In this document: positions 59,164-64,000 of the stretch, one piece after another
Numbering within the stretch: the first letter of the stretch is position 1
Layout: each line of letters opens with the position of its first letter
From: Parasulfuritortus sp036391875
GTDB taxonomy: Bacteria > Pseudomonadota > Gammaproteobacteria > Burkholderiales > Thiobacillaceae
Direction: 5' to 3'
DNA length: 64,000 bases
Assembly: GCA_036391875.1 (NCBI GenBank)
Contig: DASVZA010000003.1
Span: forward strand, 85,010 to 149,009
Translations under genes and position numbers: made by a program
The notes under the pieces: model-generated
The model's database searches: none
What the model was told of the DNA's origin: nothing
What the model saw: the letters and a program-made list of their open reading frames with translations, nothing else

Positions 59164-59511
59164 ATGAAACTCCATAAACCGTTGGCCGGATTGATGCTGC
59201 TGGCCGGTCTGGCGCTCAGCGGCTCGGCGCTCGCCGATCATCACCATGGTCATGGTGGTTTTCATGGCCATGTCGGCATCTATCTCGGCACACCTTTTCC
59301 CTATTATCCCGACCCCTGGCCTTATTACTACCCCTACTACCAGCCGTTGATCGTGAGTCCGCCGCCGGTCTACATCCAGCAAAGCCCACCAGCGGCGGAG
59401 AGCGGCGATTACTACTGGTATCACTGCGACAACCCGCAAGGCTATTACCCCTATGTCCAGACCTGCCCCGACGGCTGGCAAAGGGTCGTGCCGTCGCCGC
59501 CGCCGCGGTAA
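59164..59511 (+). CDS. Exported His/Tyr/Pro-rich protein
   Basis: A 115-residue exported protein. The signal peptide (MKLHKPLAGLMLLAGLALSG, cleavage after SALA) is followed by a His-rich start (DHHHGHGGFHGHVG), a run of Tyr and Pro (YYYPYYQP), and a C-terminal domain with two Cys in WYHCDNPQGYYPYVQTCPDG. This C-terminal segment recurs in many small proteobacterial envelope proteins of unknown function. The His-rich start could bind metal. GAGGAG lies before the ATG. It is 17 bases upstream of a lipoprotein gene. Confidence 0.82.
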   Translation: MKLHKPLAGLMLLAGLALSGSALADHHHGHGGFHGHVGIYLGTPFPYYPDPWPYYYPYYQPLIVSPPPVYIQQSPPAAESGDYYWYHCDNPQGYYPYVQTCPDGWQRVVPSPPPR

Positions 59512-59528
59512 CACATCTGGAGGCGCGT

Positions 59529-60032
59529 ATGCATATCCCGTCAAAGTTGACCATTCCGATCGCGCTGGCCGCGCTCCTGGCCGGTTGCGCCACCGTTCCC
59601 ACCGGGCCGAGCGTGATGGCGCTACCCGGTTCCGGCAAGACCTTTCAGCAGTTCCGCATGGATGATGCGATGTGCCGCCAGTACGCCCTGGCGCAGATCG
59701 GCGGCAAGACCGCGGCCCAGGCCGGCAACGAGAGCTTCGTCAACAGTGCGGCCCTGGGCACCGTGGTGGGCGCCGCAATCGGCGCGGCGGCGGACGGCGG
59801 ACGAGGCGCCGGGGTCGGTGCGGCCAGCGGCCTGGCCATGGGCAGCCTGGTCGGCTCCGGTGAGGCGCAGTCCTCGGCCTATGACGCCCAGGATCGCTAC
59901 GACATCGCCTATATTCAGTGCATGTATGCCAATGGCGAGCGGGTGCCGGTTTCCGGAATGACGACCGAGCAGCCGGCCAACGGCTCGGGCTATTACCCGC
60001 CACCGCCACCGCCGGACTACCGGCCTCGTTAG
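59529..60032 (+). CDS. Glycine-zipper lipoprotein
   Basis: A 167-residue predicted lipoprotein. The lipobox is LLAGC (Cys20), followed by a Gly-zipper membrane segment (AALGTVVGAAIGAAADGGRG, GAASGLAMGSLVG) around residues 73-110 and a Pro-rich end (YYPPPPPPDYRPR). This resembles the YMGG-like Gly-zipper family, outer-membrane associated, function unclear. GGAGG is five bases before the ATG. Probably co-transcribed with the His/Tyr-rich exported protein. Confidence 0.88.
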   Translation: MHIPSKLTIPIALAALLAGCATVPTGPSVMALPGSGKTFQQFRMDDAMCRQYALAQIGGKTAAQAGNESFVNSAALGTVVGAAIGAAADGGRGAGVGAASGLAMGSLVGSGEAQSSAYDAQDRYDIAYIQCMYANGERVPVSGMTTEQPANGSGYYPPPPPPDYRPR

Positions 60033-60154
60033 GTGCGGACGGGCAAGAGCCGGGCTGAGCCGTTCCCGCGCCCAGCCCGGGCTGCCGTTGCCGGTTGCGG
60101 CCGAGACAGCCAACCCGTGGCGGAAGCCACCCTTTCCTTGAGCGAGGTCGCGCC

Positions 60155-60820
60155 ATGAACTACCGCACCACTTTGTTGATGACCCAATTTGTCACGCACG
60201 ACGTGAAGCGCTTCATCGTCGGCAAGCCCGAAGGTTTCGAGTTCCTGCCCGGCCAGGGCGTGGAACTGGCCATCGACCGGCCCGGCCTGAGCGAGCAGGG
60301 GCGTCCGTTCACGCCTACCGGCCTGGCCGGCGACCAGGTGCTGGAATTCACCATCAAGGCCTATCCGGCCCATGCCGGGGTGACCCAGGCGTTGCATGCG
60401 CTGCAACCCGGTGCCGGATTGCTGATGTCCGAACCGTTCGGCACCATCAGTTATCAGGGACCGGGCGTCTTCATCGCCGGCGGCGCAGGCATCACCCCGT
60501 TTCTGGCCATCCTGCGCAGTCTGGCCAGTGCCGGAAAGCTGGCGGACCAGACCCTGATCTTTTCCAATAAAAGCCCGCGCGATGTGATCCAGGAGCAGGA
60601 GCTGCGTCATTTGCTCGCTGAACGCTGCCTGTTGCTTTGCACCGAAGCGGCGGCGCCCGGCTATCTGCATCGCCGCGTCGACCGCGCCTTTCTGGAGGAG
60701 ACCATCCGGGATTTCGACCGCCGCTTCTATGTCTGCGGCCCGCCGGGTTTCATGGAGGGGGTGAACGGCGCCTTGACCGAACTCGGCGCCAGCGCGGAAA
60801 GCCTGGTGTTCGAACGCTGA
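60155..60820 (+). CDS. Ferredoxin/flavodoxin reductase-type flavoprotein
   Basis: A 221-residue FNR-like oxidoreductase. The FAD-binding barrel has GRPFTPTG in place of the usual RxYS motif. The NAD(P) domain has FIAGGAGITPFLAILRSL and the C-terminal YVCGPPGFMEGV. No ferredoxin domain is attached, so it needs a partner such as a flavodoxin, ferredoxin or hydroxylase. The enzyme's electron acceptor is unknown. GAGG is found a few bases before ATG 60155. It converges with the AAA ATPase gene, 27 bases apart. Confidence 0.88.
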   Translation: MNYRTTLLMTQFVTHDVKRFIVGKPEGFEFLPGQGVELAIDRPGLSEQGRPFTPTGLAGDQVLEFTIKAYPAHAGVTQALHALQPGAGLLMSEPFGTISYQGPGVFIAGGAGITPFLAILRSLASAGKLADQTLIFSNKSPRDVIQEQELRHLLAERCLLLCTEAAAPGYLHRRVDRAFLEETIRDFDRRFYVCGPPGFMEGVNGALTELGASAESLVFER

Positions 60821-60847
60821 GCGCCGCGCACCGCGCCTGCCTCGGCT

Positions 60848-62335
60848 TCAGCCTTCCGTTTTTCGCGAGGCCGGCGTCGCCCGGTTGACCGACCACAGCC
60901 GCAGCTGCTTGATCTGCTCCTCCATGGTCCGCGCCAGCGGCACCATGCGGGCGGTGTTCCAGATCACGTCTTGGTCGTTGAAGGCGCGCTGCTCCTGGTA
61001 GGCGCGGATGCGCGACGCCTTGACCAGCTGCTCGATCTCGGCGCCGCTCCAGTTCTTGGTCGCGGCGGCCAGCAGGTTGATGTTGAACTTATCCGGATCG
61101 CCGCCGAAGGCATGGATGTGGATGCGCAGGATGTCCTTGCGCTCGTCGTCGGTCGGCAGGTCGAGGAAGAACAATTGGTCGAAGCGACCCTTGCGGATCA
61201 CCTCGGCCGGCAGCTTCTCGATCCGGTTGGCGGTCGCCACCACGAACACGCTGGGCGGTTTTTCCTGCATCCAGGTCAGGAAGCTGGCGAAGATGTTGTT
61301 GTTGCCGCCGCCGCCGTGCAGGTCGTAGCCGAAGCTGTTCTCCATCTCGTCGATCCAGAGCACCAGCGGGGCGATCTCCTCGGCCACCCGGAGGGCGTGG
61401 TCGAAGGCGTATTCCGGCGCGCCGTAGGCGCCGGACAGGACCAGGTTCATGTCGAGCCGGACCAGGGGCAGGTTCCAGGCCCCGGCCACGACCTTGGCCG
61501 CCATGCTCTTGCCGCAGCCGGAGACGCCCATGAACAGGATGCCGGCCGGCAGCGGCACGCCCGATTCGAAGGCCTGCTTGGTGAACAGCGGCTGGCGGCT
61601 GGACACCCATTCCTTGAGGTTTTCCAGGCCGCCGACCTGGTCGAGATGGACCTGCTTGCCGATGTATTCCAGGCAGCCTTCCTTGAGCAGGGCGTAGGAC
61701 TTCTCCTCCAGGATCTCGGGCAGCGCGGTCGCGAGGTCGACCTTGCCCTCGCGGATCAGGCGGACGACCAGATGGCCGGCCTCGTCCAGGGACATGCCCT
61801 TCATGGCCGAAGCGCACTGGAAGCGCCATTCCTCGTCCAGGCGGTTGAGCGCGTGGTTGGCCTCGGCCACCGCACTGACGTACTGGAACAGTTCCTGTTC
61901 GCTGGGGATGCCGAGCGGCACCAGGAAGACCTGCTTCTTCAGCTCCTCGGGCAGGATCAGGTCCGGGTGGGACAGGAAAACGTAGCTGTCCCGGCCGGCC
62001 AGTTCGCGGTACAGGTCGCGCAGGGCCCGGATCAGACGCGGATCGCCGGTCAGCAACGCGGGCAGGTCCTGCATCAGGTAGAAGGCCTTGCCGTCGGCAT
62101 CGACGACATGGCGCAGCGCCTCGACCGGGTCGGTGATCGGCTCCAGCGACTCGGCCCGGGTGTGGAAACCTCGGCTCACGCTCCACAGCACCACCGGCCG
62201 CTCGTCGCCGTAATGGGCCTTGGACCGCTCCGCGAGCAGCCGCTCCATGCGGCCTTCCTCGGCGCCCTGCAGATAGAAGATCGGATAGCCCGATACGAGG
62301 CCCTTGCCGAGCCGTGCCTGTGCGCTGCCGATCAT
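60848..62335 (-). CDS. AAA-family ATPase (Ycf46-like)
   Basis: A 495-residue cytoplasmic ATPase. The N-terminal half (about 1-240) is a degenerate P-loop-like region with SHPDLILPEELKKQVFLVPL, typical of Ycf46-type proteins. The C-terminal AAA domain has Walker A GVSGCGKS, Walker B LVLWIDEMENS, a pore-like loop, and RKGRFDQLFFLDLP with the Arg finger. The family is uncharacterised in most bacteria; in cyanobacteria Ycf46 is linked to CO2 response. It overlaps the ppx stop (ATGA), so it is translationally coupled to ppx. Confidence 0.9.
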   Translation of the reverse strand: MIGSAQARLGKGLVSGYPIFYLQGAEEGRMERLLAERSKAHYGDERPVVLWSVSRGFHTRAESLEPITDPVEALRHVVDADGKAFYLMQDLPALLTGDPRLIRALRDLYRELAGRDSYVFLSHPDLILPEELKKQVFLVPLGIPSEQELFQYVSAVAEANHALNRLDEEWRFQCASAMKGMSLDEAGHLVVRLIREGKVDLATALPEILEEKSYALLKEGCLEYIGKQVHLDQVGGLENLKEWVSSRQPLFTKQAFESGVPLPAGILFMGVSGCGKSMAAKVVAGAWNLPLVRLDMNLVLSGAYGAPEYAFDHALRVAEEIAPLVLWIDEMENSFGYDLHGGGGNNNIFASFLTWMQEKPPSVFVVATANRIEKLPAEVIRKGRFDQLFFLDLPTDDERKDILRIHIHAFGGDPDKFNINLLAAATKNWSGAEIEQLVKASRIRAYQEQRAFNDQDVIWNTARMVPLARTMEEQIKQLRLWSVNRATPASRKTEG

Positions 62336-63840
62336 GATTTCCTCGCTTCGAGTTCGACCAGTCGGACGGCCGGCAGGACGCCCTGCCAGGCCTTGAGTTC
62401 GCCTTCCAATGCCGCCTGGCTGAGCGGATTGGCGGCCAGCCAGGATTTCGCCAGGGACAGCCGGCAGGCGCCGCCGCCCAGGTTTTCCAGCGCCAGCCCG
62501 GGCAGTTCCACGTCGACCCGGCTGACGCTGAACAGCACCGCCAGGCGCAGACACAGGATCAGCGGCCAGGCATCGTCGTCGGCCGCGTAGCCGAGCTTAT
62601 CCAGTCCGCCCCGGCTGGCCCGGACCAGCTTGGCCAGCCGGGCCTGATCGCGCCTGGAGAAGCCGGGCATGTCGGCGTTTTCCAGGATGTAGGCGCCGTG
62701 CTTGTGGAAACCGGAATGGGCGATGTTGATGCCGATCTCGTGCAGGCGCGCGGCCCAGATCAGCCAGCGCAGCCGCTCGCCGTTGTCGTCGGCGTCGCCG
62801 GCGGTGAGCTGCATGAACAGCCAACTGGCGAGCCGTTCGACGCGCTGGGCCTGGACGGTGTCGACATGGTAGCGGCGCATGAACTGGGTGATGGTGACGT
62901 CGCGGATGTCGCGGTCGTGCACCCGGCCCAGCAGGTCCCAGAGGATGCCCTCGCGCATGGCGCCCTGGGCCACGGTCATCGTCTCGATGCCCAGTTCCTC
63001 GAACAGGCCCGACATGATGGCGGTGCCTCCGGCCAGGACCGGCTTGCGGTCGGCCTTCAGGCCGGGCAGTTCGAGCCGGGCGAGGTCGCCGGCCTTGACC
63101 AGCCGGTCGCGCAGCCATTTCAGGCCGTCGGCTGTGATCGCCCCGTCGGTCACGCCGTTCTGGAACAGTATTTCGCCCATGGCCCGAGCCGAGCCGGACG
63201 AACCCACCGCCTGCTGCCAGAGACCACGCCTGAACTCGTGGGCCACCGCCTGGACCTCGACCCGGGCCGCGGTCACCGCTGCCTTCATGGCCGCCTTGTC
63301 GATCAGGCCGCCCTTGAAGTAGGTGTTGGAGAACACCACGCAGCCCATGCGCAGGCTCTCCCGGTCGTGGGCTTCGTAGCCGGTGCCCAGGATGCATTCC
63401 GTGGAGCCGCCGCCGATGTCGATCACCAGTTGCGGCTCGGTGCTGAGCGGCAGGCTGTGCGACACGCCGAGATAGATCAGGCGCGCCTCCTCCCGGCCGG
63501 CGACGATGTCGATGTCGAAGCCGAGCGCCGCCTTGGCCCGCTCCAGGAAGGCCGGCGCGTTCTTGGCCACCCGCAAGGCCGAGGTGCCCACTGCGCGCAC
63601 CGCGCCGGGCGGCATGCCCTTGAGCCGCTCGCCGAAGCGCGACAGGCAGGCCAGCGCCCGGTTCTGCGAGGCGGCGTCGAGCTTCTTGGCCGCGGTCAGG
63701 CCGCCGGCCAGGCGGACCGATTCCTTGTGGGCGTCGAGGTAGAAAAGCTGGTCGCCGTCGACCCGGCCGACCTGCAGGTGGAACGAGTTGGAGCCGAGGT
63801 CGATGGCGGCGAGGGTGGTGTATTCCTGGATTTTTGGCAT
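62332..63840 (-). CDS. ppx: Exopolyphosphatase (Ppx/GppA family)
   Basis: A 502-residue enzyme that cleaves phosphate from the ends of polyphosphate. The ASKHA ATPase core begins AAIDLGSNSFHLQVGRVDGD, has the phosphate loop LVIDIGGGSTECILG and the EGILWDLLG motif; the C-terminal HD-like domain (about 310-500) has RLHEIGINIAHSGFHKHGAY. This is the Ppx side of the family, with full C-terminal domains, and GppA activity on pppGpp cannot be excluded. ATG 63840 has a poor ribosome site. Together with ppk1 and the CYTH-CHAD gene, it makes this a polyphosphate-rich neighbourhood. Confidence 0.95.
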   Translation of the reverse strand: MPKIQEYTTLAAIDLGSNSFHLQVGRVDGDQLFYLDAHKESVRLAGGLTAAKKLDAASQNRALACLSRFGERLKGMPPGAVRAVGTSALRVAKNAPAFLERAKAALGFDIDIVAGREEARLIYLGVSHSLPLSTEPQLVIDIGGGSTECILGTGYEAHDRESLRMGCVVFSNTYFKGGLIDKAAMKAAVTAARVEVQAVAHEFRRGLWQQAVGSSGSARAMGEILFQNGVTDGAITADGLKWLRDRLVKAGDLARLELPGLKADRKPVLAGGTAIMSGLFEELGIETMTVAQGAMREGILWDLLGRVHDRDIRDVTITQFMRRYHVDTVQAQRVERLASWLFMQLTAGDADDNGERLRWLIWAARLHEIGINIAHSGFHKHGAYILENADMPGFSRRDQARLAKLVRASRGGLDKLGYAADDDAWPLILCLRLAVLFSVSRVDVELPGLALENLGGGACRLSLAKSWLAANPLSQAALEGELKAWQGVLPAVRLVELEARKS

Positions 63841-63892
63841 CGTATTGTTCGTCCCCGCCAGGCGGGCGGGGGACGTCAATCTTACCGCATTC

Positions 63893-64000
63893 CTAGTGCG
63901 CCGGCTGGGCCGCCGGGGCCGGCTGGACGGGCGCTGCGGCCGGGGCCGCCGGCGCTTGCGCGGCGACGCCCAGGCCCAGCTTGATCGGCACCGTCTGCCC
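63893..64000 (-). CDS. C-terminal end of an Ala/Pro-rich protein (partial)
   Basis: Only the last 35 codons are in the window; the gene continues beyond 64000. The tail is Ala/Pro/Gln-rich (QAPAAPAAAPVQPAPAAQP) after a short GQTVPIKLGLGVA stretch. The tail is a low-complexity linker-like end and does not identify a family. It lies 52 bases upstream of ppx and may share its operon. Confidence 0.5.
   Translation of the reverse strand, partial: GQTVPIKLGLGVAAQAPAAPAAAPVQPAPAAQPAH

Noticed and set aside
1..64000. CRISPR arrays, tRNA or rRNA genes
   Set aside because: No array of regularly spaced direct repeats and no cloverleaf or rRNA sequence was recognised by reading both strands. A covariance-model scan would be decisive.

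Overview
The window is GC-rich chromosomal DNA that looks betaproteobacterial (probably Rhodocyclales or Nitrosomonadales; this is an inference). The evidence is the gene content: NirBD/NasA nitrate assimilation under an ANTAR regulator, CcoG, a VPLPA-type C-terminal sorting signal, a long-form LeuA, polyphosphate genes, several GGDEF/EAL proteins and REP/RAYT elements. No tRNA, rRNA, CRISPR array or phage block was seen. Coding density is high. The lower-GC patches (about 21.5-24.2 kb and 54.6-56.6 kb) look recently acquired.

Layout. 0-6.3 kb: a putative deaminase toxin with a repeat leader, a CadR-type regulator divergent from a CDF metal exporter around a perfect MerR operator, a methyltransferase, leuA divergent from an Lrp/AsnC regulator, and a SRPBCC protein. 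6.7-8.8 kb: a lipoprotein and a diguanylate cyclase. 8.8-18.7 kb: nitrate assimilation on the minus strand in two transcription units, nirB-nirD-nasT and nrtABC-nasA. Each unit is preceded by a sigma-54 promoter and a leader in which a NasT-type hexaloop hairpin overlaps an intrinsic terminator. 18.9-25 kb: a GAF-PAS-GGDEF-EAL protein, an exosortase substrate, a GIY-YIG protein, an integron-like HNH cassette, and a RAYT transposase framed by inverted REPs. 25-34 kb: an OFA-family MFS transporter with its 40-residue partner, a DRE-TIM (HMG-CoA lyase-like) enzyme, two more c-di-GMP proteins, a MITE, a putative Fur-controlled exported protein and an SDR.

34.0-45.6 kb holds the most striking locus: fourteen tightly overlapping minus-strand genes in the order mrpE-F-G-(DUF4040)-B-C-D, a second antiporter-like subunit, then NuoH-, NuoB-, NuoC- and NuoD-like subunits, a NuoI ferredoxin fused to a GltD-type flavoprotein, and a ferritin-like protein. 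The order matches the archaeal MBX/MBS operon (mbxABCDFGHH'MJKLN). The NuoD-like subunit keeps only one Cys of each [NiFe]-hydrogenase CxxC pair, so it should not be a hydrogenase. I infer a cation-pumping membrane complex fed by NAD(P)H through the fused flavoprotein.

45.8-64 kb: a membrane-anchored hemerythrin, cupin, CcoG, an RluA-type pseudouridine synthase, a second leader-bearing secreted protein, a CYTH-CHAD protein divergent from ppk1, a low-GC acyltransferase island, an ECF sigma - Tat ferritin - cytochrome c operon with an ECF-type promoter, small envelope proteins, a flavin reductase-like protein, an AAA ATPase coupled to ppx, and the 3' end of an Ala/Pro-rich gene at the edge.
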